DNA of 64,000 nt, taken from the NCBI GenBank assembly GCA_951812285.1, contig OX638292.1, positions 356,774 through 420,773 on the forward strand. The letters run 5' to 3'. The notes under the pieces were generated by a model. That model saw nothing but the letters and a program-made list of their open reading frames with translations, ran no database searches and had not been told where the DNA came from. The translations under genes and the position numbers were made by a program. Shown here one piece after another: positions 51,325 to 60,382 of the stretch (positions are counted from its first letter, which is position 1; every line of letters starts with the position of its first letter). The DNA is from an uncultured Dehalococcoidia bacterium. Lineage in GTDB: Bacteria; Chloroflexota; Dehalococcoidia; Lucifugimonadales; UBA1127.

Positions 51325-51816
51325 ATGCCAGACGAGATCGGAACGGAAGCAACCCGCCCGGACGCGCCGAGCGCCGAGGAGAGCATCTTCGGCGACGCGG
51401 GGAACGACGCGGTGGCTGAGGCCGTCGAGGAGCGGGAGACCGACGCGAAGGACTCCCAGGACTCCGATGACGCCGGGGAACCCGCCGACGCCGAGGCGGA
51501 GAACGACGCAGCGGAGGAACTGAAGGTCGTCGTCTCCATCAAGGGTGGCAGGGCCGTCATCGGGGTGCAGCAGCCCTCGTCGGACCCGCACATCGAGACC
51601 TTCGACGACACGGACCTTCCCGCGCTGGCGCAGGAGGTCCCGGCGGTGATCGAGAGGGCGAGGGCTAGGTGGGAGGAGACGCCGAAGCACCCCGCCTACG
51701 AGCGGCCCGCTCCCCCGGCCAGGCGTCGGGGCAGGCGTCAGCAGGGGGCGGCTCAGAACGCTACGGCGGAGACGCAGGAGGCCGAGACGCAGCAGCAGAC
51801 GCTGAGGCTGTTCTAG
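51325..51816 (+). CDS. Acidic hypothetical protein, possible PRTRC E-like, with C-terminal clamp motif
   Basis: The 163-residue protein starts after AAAGGAGAAGACC. The first 60 residues are acidic and disordered. A compact part follows (LKVVVSIKGGRAVIGVQQPS, LPALAQEVPAVIERARARWE), then an Arg/Ala/Gln-rich tail ending QTLRLF at the very C-terminus, close to the hexapeptide form of the sliding-clamp-binding motif. Position and shape recall PRTRC protein E, but I cannot confirm it. It is the last gene of the operon. Confidence 0.6.
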   Translation: MPDEIGTEATRPDAPSAEESIFGDAGNDAVAEAVEERETDAKDSQDSDDAGEPADAEAENDAAEELKVVVSIKGGRAVIGVQQPSSDPHIETFDDTDLPALAQEVPAVIERARARWEETPKHPAYERPAPPARRRGRRQQGAAQNATAETQEAETQQQTLRLF

Positions 51817-51840
51817 GTCGGGCCGCAGGAGCGCGATTCA

Positions 51841-51877
51841 CGGGGGGAGGATGCCGCATGGCGGTGTCCTCCCCCCG
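51841..51877 (+). terminator. Strong operon-end hairpin j
   Basis: A 17-base arm (CGGGGGGAGGATGCCGC) pairs with GCGGTGTCCTCCCCCCG at every position, with two G-U pairs, around a three-base ATG loop. It follows the last gene of the long plus-strand operon by 24 bases, so it probably ends transcription although no T-run follows. Confidence 0.75.
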
Positions 51878-51881
51878 CCAT

Positions 51882-52041
51882 CCATGTATGCGGCCTTTGT
51901 TGCGTTTCAGGGGAGGGCCTTACCTGAGCGCCCATGTGTGCGGCTTTTTTGCGTTTCCGGCCGCTCACGCCGCATCGTCTCAGCCGGTGAATTGGTCGCC
52001 GATGCCCGGCAAGGCCATGTATGTGACCCCTTTTGCGTTTC
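51882..52041. repeat. Three direct repeats of about 27 bp
   Basis: Units at 51882-51908, 51932-51957 and 52015-52041 share CCATGT, TG and then TTTTGCGTTTC (first copy TTTGTTGCGTTTC). Start-to-start spacings are 50 and 83 bases. They lie between the operon-end hairpin and the stop of the XRE gene. Regular half-turn spacing is absent, so a replication or partition site or a regulator cluster is possible. No gene is supported in 51842-52039. Confidence 0.6.
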
Positions 52042-52435
52042 ACCCCTGGGCCGTTACCGCCTCATCGCCATGCATCCCGGCCCGTACGCCCCTGTGTCGA
52101 GGCGGCGCGTTCGGCCTGAGAATCCCCCTCGGCCTGCGGGCTCTCCTGACCCGGCCTGTCGTGGCGGGCCACGTTGCGCACCGGGGTTCCCAGTCCATGA
52201 AGATGTGACCCAGGTCCAGCGAGTCCGCCAGCTCAAGCATTGCCGTCAGATGCCGCTGGTTGGGCCGGACGCCCTCGCTCCTCCACCGCCGTATCGTCAG
52301 GGGGTAGGTCTCGATGCGGCGAGCGATCTCCGCCCACGTCAGCCCCGACTCCTCCCTGAACCGCTTCAATCGCCCCGGAAAGTCGTCGGGGAAGACGTAG
52401 ACCCTTCTGCTGTGGTGTGTGCGCTGTCTCGGCAT
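52040..52435 (-). CDS. XRE-type regulator
   Basis: The 131-residue protein has an HTH at about residues 20-65 (LKRFREESGLTWAEIARRIE, YPLTIRRWRSEGVRPNQRHL). This is the same scheme as the 21791-22135 regulator, with WRSEG in place of WRRNG. The C-terminal 40 residues are basic and low-complexity and may be read through from noncoding sequence. It lies convergent to the PRTRC operon. The three direct repeats are at its 3' end. Confidence 0.7.
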   Translation of the reverse strand: MPRQRTHHSRRVYVFPDDFPGRLKRFREESGLTWAEIARRIETYPLTIRRWRSEGVRPNQRHLTAMLELADSLDLGHIFMDWEPRCATWPATTGRVRRARRPRGILRPNAPPRHRGVRAGMHGDEAVTAQG

Positions 52436-52556
52436 CGAGCCGGTCCTTCACGAATCGGCGATCCCTCCTGGAGGAATCCAAGCCCGACGACACCTCTGCG
52501 CGACACGGGAGCGGGGGACGAAAACGCCCCCTGCTCTAACGGTCGTCTAGGTCCCG

Positions 52557-55500
52557 CTAGTTCCCGTCGCCGGTCGGCGCGGTCAGCGCCAACTGGACCT
52601 TCTGGCCCACCGACCACAACTCGTTCAAACCGGTCCAACTCGCGGTTTTGTCGCTGTTTGAAAGACTTGCATTGGCAACTGGGAACGTCTGATCGCCAAC
52701 ATGCAGCGTCCAGTCTTGGGAAAATGTTTTGTTCAATTGAATCGATAGCGTGACCTGACCGTGAGGATTGTTAAACGCATTGATATTTTCGACCCGATAG
52801 CTTGTGAAAGAGTCGTTCGAGAGCGCACTGCTGCATAACGCTGTTGCCTCGTCGTTGTTGCAACCATAAACGAACCCCGATGTTACTACCTTCACCGTCA
52901 GCGTCGCCCGCCAGAGGGCGCCCGCGAACGGGTCCGGCGTCTCGTTGCTCACCGCCTTGTCGGAGAAGGTCGCAACCACGTTGCCGGCCGGGTCACGCAG
53001 CCCGTTGGTCCCCGGCTTGGTGTAGCGCACCTTGAGCGTGTCGCCGTATTCGACCGCCGATGCCAGGGTGAGCATCACATCCCTGCCGGAAATCGACACG
53101 CCGCCCGAGGCGACGTTGCGCCGGTCGCTGCCCACGGTGACGTGGAAGGCGCCGGGCGGGGGCACAGAGCCCGTGTCCAGGGTCTCGTTTAAGGTCAGCG
53201 TCAGCTCCGTCCCGTTCACCGCCGCGCTGGAGAAGACCGGCGCCGTCTCGTCTCCCGCCACGTCCTGGTCGGCGAAGGTCTCGACCTGGTGGCCGGCGGC
53301 ATCCCGCAGCCCGTTCGTCGCCGGCATGGTGTAGCGCACCTTCACCTCGTCGGTATCGAGCACCGCCGATGAGAGCGTGAGCGTCACCGTCGCGCCGCCG
53401 ATGGCGACGCCGCCCGAGGCGACGTTGCGCTGGGCCCCGTTCACGGTGACGCGGAAGGCGCTGTGCGTGGGCACGAAGCCGCTGTCCAGAGCCTCGTCGA
53501 AGACCACGATGAGCGTCTTCCCGTCCACCGACGCGCTGTGGAACCTCGGCGGCGAAACTTGCCCGTCGACCTTGTGGTTCGTGTCGTGGTCCAGGCCCCT
53601 ATGCGCGAGGTCAGCCTGCGCGGGCGGCCACGCCCACACGGTGCGGATCATGCCGCCGTTCAGCTCGATCGAGTGCCACGGCACCCCGACGCCCTCCGCC
53701 CCGTTATCCGAAGAGCCCACCTCGTAGGCGAAGGTCAGCGTGTCCGACCGCGAGCCGGACTCGTAGGCCGCCCACCTGCTCTGTATCCAGTGGTTCCCGT
53801 TCTGGGCAAAGCGGAGCATCTTGATCATCAGCCGCGGCGTGCCGTCCCGCATCGACACATTCACCGGAGCGGTGAATGTCACCTGCACCCGGATCGTGTC
53901 GCGCTCAACATAGGTCCTGTCGGCGCCCGGGTCCGAGACGATCGCCACCCTCTCGATCGTTGGCGGCCCGTTCGCCACCCCCATGCCCGAGAAGCTCTCC
54001 AACTCGGTCTCCGTGCCGCGGTCGATGAGCGGGTTCGCGGACGGCTTGCTGTAGGACACCGTCACCTTCGCGCCGGACGGCACCTCCGAGGCCAGCTTCA
54101 CGAGGACGGTCGAGCCGGTGCCGCCCACCGAGCCCGTGCTCGCGCCGCGGATGCTCCGGGCCTGACCGTCCGGCGATGTCGCCGTCACCGTGAAGGCGCT
54201 GTGCGCCGGCTCCGAGTTGTCATCGAGCACCTCGGTGAACTCGATCCACAGATATTGGGGGTTCTTGTGCACCGTCGCCGTGAAGAACACCGCCGCCGCG
54301 GCCGGGGTCTTGTTGAGCACCCTCTGCTTTCCGGAGAAACTATCGACTTCGACGCCGTCGGGGCTCCGCAGCGGGTTGCCGCTGGCCAGCCGGGCGTAGC
54401 TCACCGTCACCCTCTCGTCGTATTTCACCAACGATTCCAGGGTCACCGTCACCACCGCGTTATTGAAGTTCGTCGCGCCGTCGATGTCCACCGTGCCCCT
54501 GCCGGCGATGGTCCGGGTCCCGCCATTAGGCGCCGTCGCCGTCGCCGTGAACGCGCTCCCCGCCGTCGCGGAGTCCGGGTCCAGGTCGGGGTGGAAGAAC
54601 ACCCAGAGCGTCCTCCCGAACACCCACGCGCTGGAGAAGACCGGCGCGTTCGGGTCCGGCACGGTGTTGTTGGTCACGGCCTTGCCGGTGAACGTCGCCA
54701 CGGCGTTGCCCACGACGTCCTGAAGCGGGTTGGTCGAGGGCTTGGCGTAGCTCACCGTCACCGTCTCGCCGCTTCCCACCGCACTGTCCAGGGTCACCGT
54801 CGCCGTCGCGCCGGAGATGACCGCCGTGCCCGTGCCGGTCCGCCCGCCGCTCACCGTGAACGCGCTGCCCGCCGGCGCCGATGCCGTGTCCAGGTTCTCG
54901 TTGAAGGTCATGGACAGGCTCGACCGGTTCACCGCCGCACTGGAGAAGGTCGGTGGCGAGCCCTTCGCAATGACGCCGCTGGCCTGCGCGATGTCGCCAG
55001 CGCCCGAGCCCGTATGTCCGAAAACCTGGACGTTGTATGCCTTGCTGCTGTCCAGCCCCGTGATGGTGTGCTTGCGGAGGCTGGCGTCATTCAATATCGT
55101 TTGAGAGTGGGTGTCGGTGCTACCGGTTTCCCGCCATTGGATGGCCCAGGCAGTCGCCGTGCCGCCGGTCGTGGCGGGCATCCAGGTGACCGTGATCTTG
55201 CCGTCCCCGGGGCCGCCTTGGGCGGAGCCGGTGGGCGCGTCCGCGCAGCTGGCCCCGCCGCACCCGCCGCCGATATCGACGAGGGCCACCGGGCCGAGGG
55301 TCGGCAGCGGTGCCGGCGTGTCGTTGGTCACGCTATTGTCGGTGAAGTTCACGACCCTGCCGCCGATGCCGAACGAACCCGACTTCCTGAGCAAGTTGTC
55401 GCTGCCCGTGGTGGGCTGGGTGTAGCTCACCGTCACCGTGTTGATGGACGTGACGGCGTTCTCCAGGGTGAGGGTCACCGTCTTGCCGCTGATGGACGGA

Positions 55501-57185
55501 GCCGTCGTCGAGCTCAGGGACACCTCGCTCCCATCCGCCTTCACCGTGAAGGGGGCGTTCGTCAGTCCCGCCACCGCGGCCAGGTTGAAGTCGAACGTAA
55601 TCGTCAGCGAGGTCCCGTCCACCGACGCGCTGGTGACCACCGGCGGCGTGTTGTTGATCACCGCCCGGTTGGCAAAGCTTGCCACCTCCGCGTTGCCCGT
55701 AAGCGCTGACCTGAGCGGGTTGGTCGCCGGCTTGTCGTAGCTCACCGTCACCGTGTCGGAGGCCGCCACGGCGCTCGACAGGGTGAGAACCACCGCCTTG
55801 CTGGAGGGGATACTCACACTATTCAGGCTCACCGTGGTCGCGATCTCGCCCGGCGGGGTCTTCTTCACCGTGAAGGCGCTGGTGGCCGGTTTACTGCCGT
55901 TGTCCAGGCTCTCGGTGAATAACATGTTCACCGTAGTCCCGGACATGGTCGCGCTATTGACCGTGGGCCCCGTCGTCTGTGGCGCCCGGAGCTTTTCGGT
56001 CCACTCCACGGTGAGGGGGTCCGAGGTGGCCGAATCCCCGTTGTCGAAAGATACCGTCACCCGGAAGGACAGGGTTTCGGGTTTCTTGGTCAGGTAGGAG
56101 AGGGTGGCGTCCCGGCCGAAGGAAAGCCAGGTGTCGCCGCCGAAGTCAATCTCCCACTGGAAGGAGGGGGTTCCCTCCCCCGGGCCGCCAGAGAGGAGCG
56201 CCTTCAGCTCCGTAGCCTCGTTCACTAGGGGCTCGGCCGGGTTGGCCGTGACGGAGACCTCCAACGGGCTATGTTGGGGAGCGGGCAGCGCGTCAACCTG
56301 GCCGGTGACGGCGGCCCCGCAGCCGGCGGCGTTGCAGCCCTTGAGGTGAATTATCCACCGGCCGTAGCCGGACACGGTGATGGTCGCGCTGTTGGTGGTC
56401 ACGGTGGCGGTGTCGTCCGCCTCGAACTCCTCGCCGTCATGCCGCCAGGCCAGCTGGTAGGAAGTCGCGCCGTCCAGGGCGTCCCAGGTCGCCGAGATAT
56501 CAAGCTCGCCCTCCTCGACGGTGACCGCGAAGTTGGCCGGGCTGCCGGGCGCGCTCTGCTCCGGCTCCTGTGTGGGTTCGGGAGTTGGCTCAGGAGTAGG
56601 TTCGGGCGTCGGCGTGGGGGCAGGTTCAGAGGCCGGAGCCTCCATCGCGGCCAATTCAGCCGCCACCGGGTCCCACCGCTGCCAGCCGTTGTCGGCATAG
56701 CCCTGGGCCTCGGCGGCGGTCATGTCGTCAAGGGCGTCGAAGGTGTGCAGCACCCGGAACCAGCGATGCACGTGGTCGTATCCGATTGTCGTCTCCGCCG
56801 CGTAGCCCCGGACGTCGGCGATCACCTGAGAATCCGGTTCGCCGCTATTGAGAGCCGCTACCACAGGCTCCCATCGCGTCCAGCCCCTGTCGGCATAGCC
56901 CTGAGCCTCGGCGGTGGTCATGTCGTCAAGAGTGTCGAAGGTGTGCAGGACCCGGAACCAGCGCAGCACGTGGTCGGGGCCGTTCGCCGTCTCCTTCGCG
57001 TAAGTCCAGACGTCGGCGACGACCTGTGAATCGGGCTGGAAGTCATCCTGGGCCCCGGCGGGAGAGATCCCCGACCAGGACACGGCCAGGACGGCGAGGA
57101 GAACGAGGGACAGGGCCGCGAGGCGGGCTAGGGGCCACCGGCGCAGGGATGGGGCGGGAGCGAGAGTGGAAGTTGGGGGCCTCAT
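52557..57185 (-). CDS. Giant repeat-built surface protein (SwmB-like Ig domains)
   Basis: The 1,542-residue protein starts at an ATG with GGGAGGTGACGGC upstream and has a signal peptide (LARLAALSLVLLAVLAVSW). Two copies of a 57-residue unit (HVLRWFRVLHTFDTLDDMT, AEAQGYADRGWTRW) follow. A Pro/Glu/Thr linker, a fibronectin-III-like domain and another Ig-like domain come next. Then there are about nine SwmB-type repeats of about 95 residues; each has LTLTLNETLD-like, VTLTLSSAV-like and VTVSYxKPxxNPL patterns. A second FN3-like segment (TVTWMPATTGGTATAWAIQW) lies in the middle. No membrane anchor or sorting motif is visible. It is probably an adhesin or S-layer-associated protein. Confidence 0.85.
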   Translation of the reverse strand: MRPPTSTLAPAPSLRRWPLARLAALSLVLLAVLAVSWSGISPAGAQDDFQPDSQVVADVWTYAKETANGPDHVLRWFRVLHTFDTLDDMTTAEAQGYADRGWTRWEPVVAALNSGEPDSQVIADVRGYAAETTIGYDHVHRWFRVLHTFDALDDMTAAEAQGYADNGWQRWDPVAAELAAMEAPASEPAPTPTPEPTPEPTPEPTQEPEQSAPGSPANFAVTVEEGELDISATWDALDGATSYQLAWRHDGEEFEADDTATVTTNSATITVSGYGRWIIHLKGCNAAGCGAAVTGQVDALPAPQHSPLEVSVTANPAEPLVNEATELKALLSGGPGEGTPSFQWEIDFGGDTWLSFGRDATLSYLTKKPETLSFRVTVSFDNGDSATSDPLTVEWTEKLRAPQTTGPTVNSATMSGTTVNMLFTESLDNGSKPATSAFTVKKTPPGEIATTVSLNSVSIPSSKAVVLTLSSAVAASDTVTVSYDKPATNPLRSALTGNAEVASFANRAVINNTPPVVTSASVDGTSLTITFDFNLAAVAGLTNAPFTVKADGSEVSLSSTTAPSISGKTVTLTLENAVTSINTVTVSYTQPTTGSDNLLRKSGSFGIGGRVVNFTDNSVTNDTPAPLPTLGPVALVDIGGGCGGASCADAPTGSAQGGPGDGKITVTWMPATTGGTATAWAIQWRETGSTDTHSQTILNDASLRKHTITGLDSSKAYNVQVFGHTGSGAGDIAQASGVIAKGSPPTFSSAAVNRSSLSMTFNENLDTASAPAGSAFTVSGGRTGTGTAVISGATATVTLDSAVGSGETVTVSYAKPSTNPLQDVVGNAVATFTGKAVTNNTVPDPNAPVFSSAWVFGRTLWVFFHPDLDPDSATAGSAFTATATAPNGGTRTIAGRGTVDIDGATNFNNAVVTVTLESLVKYDERVTVSYARLASGNPLRSPDGVEVDSFSGKQRVLNKTPAAAAVFFTATVHKNPQYLWIEFTEVLDDNSEPAHSAFTVTATSPDGQARSIRGASTGSVGGTGSTVLVKLASEVPSGAKVTVSYSKPSANPLIDRGTETELESFSGMGVANGPPTIERVAIVSDPGADRTYVERDTIRVQVTFTAPVNVSMRDGTPRLMIKMLRFAQNGNHWIQSRWAAYESGSRSDTLTFAYEVGSSDNGAEGVGVPWHSIELNGGMIRTVWAWPPAQADLAHRGLDHDTNHKVDGQVSPPRFHSASVDGKTLIVVFDEALDSGFVPTHSAFRVTVNGAQRNVASGGVAIGGATVTLTLSSAVLDTDEVKVRYTMPATNGLRDAAGHQVETFADQDVAGDETAPVFSSAAVNGTELTLTLNETLDTGSVPPPGAFHVTVGSDRRNVASGGVSISGRDVMLTLASAVEYGDTLKVRYTKPGTNGLRDPAGNVVATFSDKAVSNETPDPFAGALWRATLTVKVVTSGFVYGCNNDEATALCSSALSNDSFTSYRVENINAFNNPHGQVTLSIQLNKTFSQDWTLHVGDQTFPVANASLSNSDKTASWTGLNELWSVGQKVQLALTAPTGDGN

Positions 57186-57249
57186 GCCGTCACCTCCCGC
57201 AGGAGGTGGGCGCAAGGCTCAGGGATATTGGACTTAGGCGGTGAAAATC

Positions 57250-57270
57250 GGGGGGGGGGGGGGGGGGGGG
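57250..57270. repeat. Homopolymer of 21 G (C on the minus strand)
   Basis: An uninterrupted run of 21 G lies 65 bases upstream of the giant surface-protein start, in its likely promoter or leader. Such tracts change length by slippage and in other bacteria switch surface genes on and off. The run could also be inflated by sequencing or assembly. The rest of 57271-57537 holds no supportable gene. Confidence 0.8.
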
Positions 57271-57537
57271 TAGCACTAATGCGCTATTATCGGCGCGCCT
57301 GGCACGGGCTATCGCGCCTGCGGCCGATACCTGTTCAGGTCCTCTCTGTACGATAGCCAAGCTAGCACCTCCCACGTTACGGGCATATTCCCTAGCGATT
57401 TTACCACCGTAGGCGTGACGCAGCCGTGACGATTTGAGGCAATTTACGTGACACCTTGTGACGTTTCGCAGAATGCGGCATAATTGACCCCGTAAACGCC
57501 CATTCACTCCCCAACAGCAGGCCATCGAGGTGACAAG

Positions 57538-59913
57538 TTGGACCGACCGGACGAGCTGCACCGACGGATACAGGAGCTGGAAGAGCGCCTCTCGCGCCTG
57601 AGCGGGGCCAGCCTCCGCATCAACGAGAGCCTCGACTTCGACACGGTGCTCCAGGAGGTGGTGGACGGGGCCAGGGCGCTGACGGCCTCACGCTACGGGG
57701 CGATTACCGTTCTCGGCGAAGCCGGGCAGACGCCCGACTTCATCGTCTCCGGCCTCACCGGGGAGGAGCACCAGGGTCTGTGGGACATGCCCGAGGGACG
57801 AGGGTTCTTCGAGTATCTCAGCGGCCTTACCGAGCCCCTGCGGGTCTCGAATGTGGACGGCCACCTGAGAGCGCTGAACATGCCCGAGTTCCTGCCCTCG
57901 GTGCCGGTGAAGTCCCTGCTGGTGGCGCCCATCCGCCACCAGGGGGTCGGGGTCGGGACGATCTATCTGGCCCATGACACGGGCGACCGGGAGTTCACGC
58001 GGGAGGACGAGGAGACGCTGGTGCTGTTCGCCTCCCAGGCGGCGATGGCCATCGCCAACGCCCGCAGGCACCGGGAGGAACGGCGGGCCAGGGCCGACCT
58101 GGAGACCCTGATAGACACCTCCCCCGTTGGCGTTGCGGTCTTCGACGCCGGGACGGGAGCGCCCGTGTCCTTCAACCGGGAGGCGCGGAGGATCGTGGAC
58201 AGCCTGCGCGATCCCGGCCAGTCGCCGGAGGAGCTTCTGGAAACAATGATCTGCAGGCGCGCCGACGGGCGGGAGGTCTCCCTGCGGGAGTTCCCGATGG
58301 CCGAGCTCCTGAGCACGGGGGAAACGGTGCGGGCCGAGGAGATCGTCATGCGGGTTCCCGATGGACGTTCCGTCACCGTCCTGCTCAACGCCACACCCAC
58401 CCAATCCGAAGAGGGCGCGGTCGAGTCGGTGGTCGTCACCCTACAGGACATGGCCGACGTGGAGGAGCTGGAGCGGCTGCGGGCCGAGTTCCTGGGGATG
58501 GTGAGCCACGAGCTGAGGACTCCCCTGACCTCCATCACGGGCTCCGCATCCACGGTGCTGGACTCAGCGAAGGATCTGGACCCCGCCGTGGTGCGCCAGT
58601 TCTTCCGCATCATCAAGGATCAGGCCGAGCACATGAACGATCTGGTCTCCGACCTGCTGGACGTGGCCCGCATCGAGACGGGCACGCTGCCGGTCGGCCC
58701 CGAACCCGCGGAGGTGGCCGTGCTGGTGGACCGGGCGAGGAATGAGTTCAGCAACGCGGGGGGCAAGAACACCCTCGCCATCGACGTCGAGCCGGAACTT
58801 CCACTGGTGATGGCGGACCGGCGGCGCATCGTGCAGGTGCTCGGCAACCTGCTGTCCAACGCGGCCCGGCACTCCCCGGAATCGTCCGTCATCAGGGTGA
58901 GAGCGGTGCGGGACGGCGTTCACGTGGCGGTCTCGGTGGCCGACGAGGGGCGTGGCATCCCGGCCGAGAGCCTGCCCGACCTGTTCCGCAAGTTCTCCGG
59001 GGCGCAGTCCGAGGAGCAGGGCGGGGACACGGGGCTGGGCCTCGCCATCTGCAAGGGCATCGTGGAAGCGCACGGGGGACGCATCTGGGCCGAGAGCGAC
59101 GGGCCGGGAATGGGGGCGTGCTTCACCTTCACCCTGCCTTCGGTCGAGGAAACAGCGGCGACCACCATTTCGTCCATATCGACGCGGCGCGAGCAGAAGG
59201 CGGAGGAGGAGCGGCTGCGCATCCTCGCGGTGGACGACGACCCCAACGATCTCCGGTACGTCCGCGACACCCTCGCCAAGTCGGGCTACGACCCGGTGGT
59301 GACCGGGGACCCGCAGGAGGCGCTCCGCCTCGTGGCGGACGAGAGGCCGGAGCTTGTGCTGCTGGACCTGATGCTTCCGGGAACGGACGGCATCGAGCTG
59401 ATGAAGGACATCCTCGAAGTGGCGGACGTGCCGGTGATCTTCCTGTCCGCCTATGGGCGGGAGGAGCTCGTCGCCAGGGCCTTCGACACGGGGGCCGCCG
59501 ATTACGTGGTCAAGCCCTTCTCCCCGACGGAGCTTGCGGCAAGGATCAGGGCGTCCCTGCGAAAGCGGGCGGTCGCGGAGCCGTCGGAGCCGTACGTCCT
59601 GGGAGACCTGACCGTCGACTACGCCGGGCGCAGGGTGGTCCTGGCCGGCCAACCTGTGCATCTCACGCCGACCGAATACCGGGTGCTGGCCGAGATATCG
59701 GCCAACGCCGGGCGACTGGTGACCTACGAGCGCCTGCTGGACCGGGTATGGGAGAAAAGAGAGAGCGACGGCGACGTGCGGCCCATCCGCACCATCGTCC
59801 GCAGACTCCGCCGCAAGCTCGGTGACGATGCCGACAACCCCACCTATATCTTCACCGAGCCCCGCGTCGGCTACCGGATGCCGGAGGGGGAGGCAAGCGG
59901 GGAGGGGGCGTGA
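57538..59913 (+). CDS. Fused sensor histidine kinase-response regulator with DNA-binding output
   Basis: The 791-residue protein starts at TTG after GAGGTGACAAG. Domain order: an N-terminal helix; GAF (about 20-175, ALTASRYGAITVLGEAG); PAS (about 185-300); HisKA with phosphorylatable His in MVSHELRTPLTSITG (about 324); HATPase_c (NLLSNAARHSPESS, DEGRGIP, GDTGLGLAICKG); receiver (ILAVDDDPNDL, phosphoacceptor Asp in LVLLDLMLPGTDG near 608, Lys in VVKPFSP); and an OmpR/PhoB winged helix (TPTEYRVLAEISANAGRLV). Sensor and transcription factor are one chain, so the signal need not pass to a separate regulator. No transmembrane segment is seen; it should sense a cytosolic cue. Confidence 0.9.
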   Translation: MDRPDELHRRIQELEERLSRLSGASLRINESLDFDTVLQEVVDGARALTASRYGAITVLGEAGQTPDFIVSGLTGEEHQGLWDMPEGRGFFEYLSGLTEPLRVSNVDGHLRALNMPEFLPSVPVKSLLVAPIRHQGVGVGTIYLAHDTGDREFTREDEETLVLFASQAAMAIANARRHREERRARADLETLIDTSPVGVAVFDAGTGAPVSFNREARRIVDSLRDPGQSPEELLETMICRRADGREVSLREFPMAELLSTGETVRAEEIVMRVPDGRSVTVLLNATPTQSEEGAVESVVVTLQDMADVEELERLRAEFLGMVSHELRTPLTSITGSASTVLDSAKDLDPAVVRQFFRIIKDQAEHMNDLVSDLLDVARIETGTLPVGPEPAEVAVLVDRARNEFSNAGGKNTLAIDVEPELPLVMADRRRIVQVLGNLLSNAARHSPESSVIRVRAVRDGVHVAVSVADEGRGIPAESLPDLFRKFSGAQSEEQGGDTGLGLAICKGIVEAHGGRIWAESDGPGMGACFTFTLPSVEETAATTISSISTRREQKAEEERLRILAVDDDPNDLRYVRDTLAKSGYDPVVTGDPQEALRLVADERPELVLLDLMLPGTDGIELMKDILEVADVPVIFLSAYGREELVARAFDTGAADYVVKPFSPTELAARIRASLRKRAVAEPSEPYVLGDLTVDYAGRRVVLAGQPVHLTPTEYRVLAEISANAGRLVTYERLLDRVWEKRESDGDVRPIRTIVRRLRRKLGDDADNPTYIFTEPRVGYRMPEGEASGEGA

Positions 59914-59914
59914 G

Positions 59915-59972
59915 TGTCAACCTCGTCATCATTGGCGAGGCATTGACAATTCGGTAGGATGCCGCCTATTTT
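59915..59972 (+). promoter_or_regulatory. Promoter with overlapping dyad before the excisionase-like gene
   Basis: TTGACA (59943-59948) and TATTTT (59967-59972) are 18 bases apart. TGTCAACCTCG (59915-59925) is an inverted copy of CGAGG..TTGACA (59936-59948, two-base bulge), so a dyad covers the -35 box. It could be an operator for the upstream regulator or the terminator of its gene. Confidence 0.5.
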
Positions 59973-60055
59973 ATCCTTGTTTGTGCCATAATGTACCAGT
60001 TGAGCGGGTCCGAACCGAGCCTGCTCGCGGAAGGGGTTCGGCTAGGTTCACGAAG

Positions 60056-60259
60056 ATGGCAAGAGCAATGATGGAAGACCGATGGTTCTCTGTAGTCGAG
60101 ATGGCGGCCTATCTCGGGATCAAGCGCGACACAGTCTATAGGTGGATCGCAGAAAAGGGGATGCCGGCACACCGGATGGGGCGCCTCTGGAAATTGCGCA
60201 GGGAAGAAGTGGATGAATGGGTGAGATCAGGAGGAGCCGACGAGACTGGAGATCGATGA
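60056..60259 (+). CDS. Excisionase/MerR-type helix-turn-helix protein
   Basis: The 67-residue protein has the HTH_17/excisionase pattern WFSVVEMAAYLGIKRDTVYR, WIAEKGMPAHRMGRLWKLRR and EEVDEWVRSG. Such proteins act as recombination directionality factors or as small regulators. It lies downstream of a good promoter and 123 bases ahead of the type I restriction genes, so it may control them. Start choice is uncertain: ATGs at 60068 and 60071 are alternatives and no clear SD is seen. Confidence 0.78.
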   Translation: MARAMMEDRWFSVVEMAAYLGIKRDTVYRWIAEKGMPAHRMGRLWKLRREEVDEWVRSGGADETGDR

Positions 60260-60382
60260 CTTTAGCAGGTCAGTACCCCCACGCTCCCAGCAAGCCTGCA
60301 GGAAAGCAGGTCGGCACACTAGCGGAGGCTAATTGGTCGGGGAGCTCTGGTTCTAGAACCCAGAGGCATAGGAGACGCACAG

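Noticed and set aside
57190..57561. Minus-strand frame with a run of prolines
   Set aside because: The prolines come from the C tract; the rest has no coding features and overlaps the kinase start.
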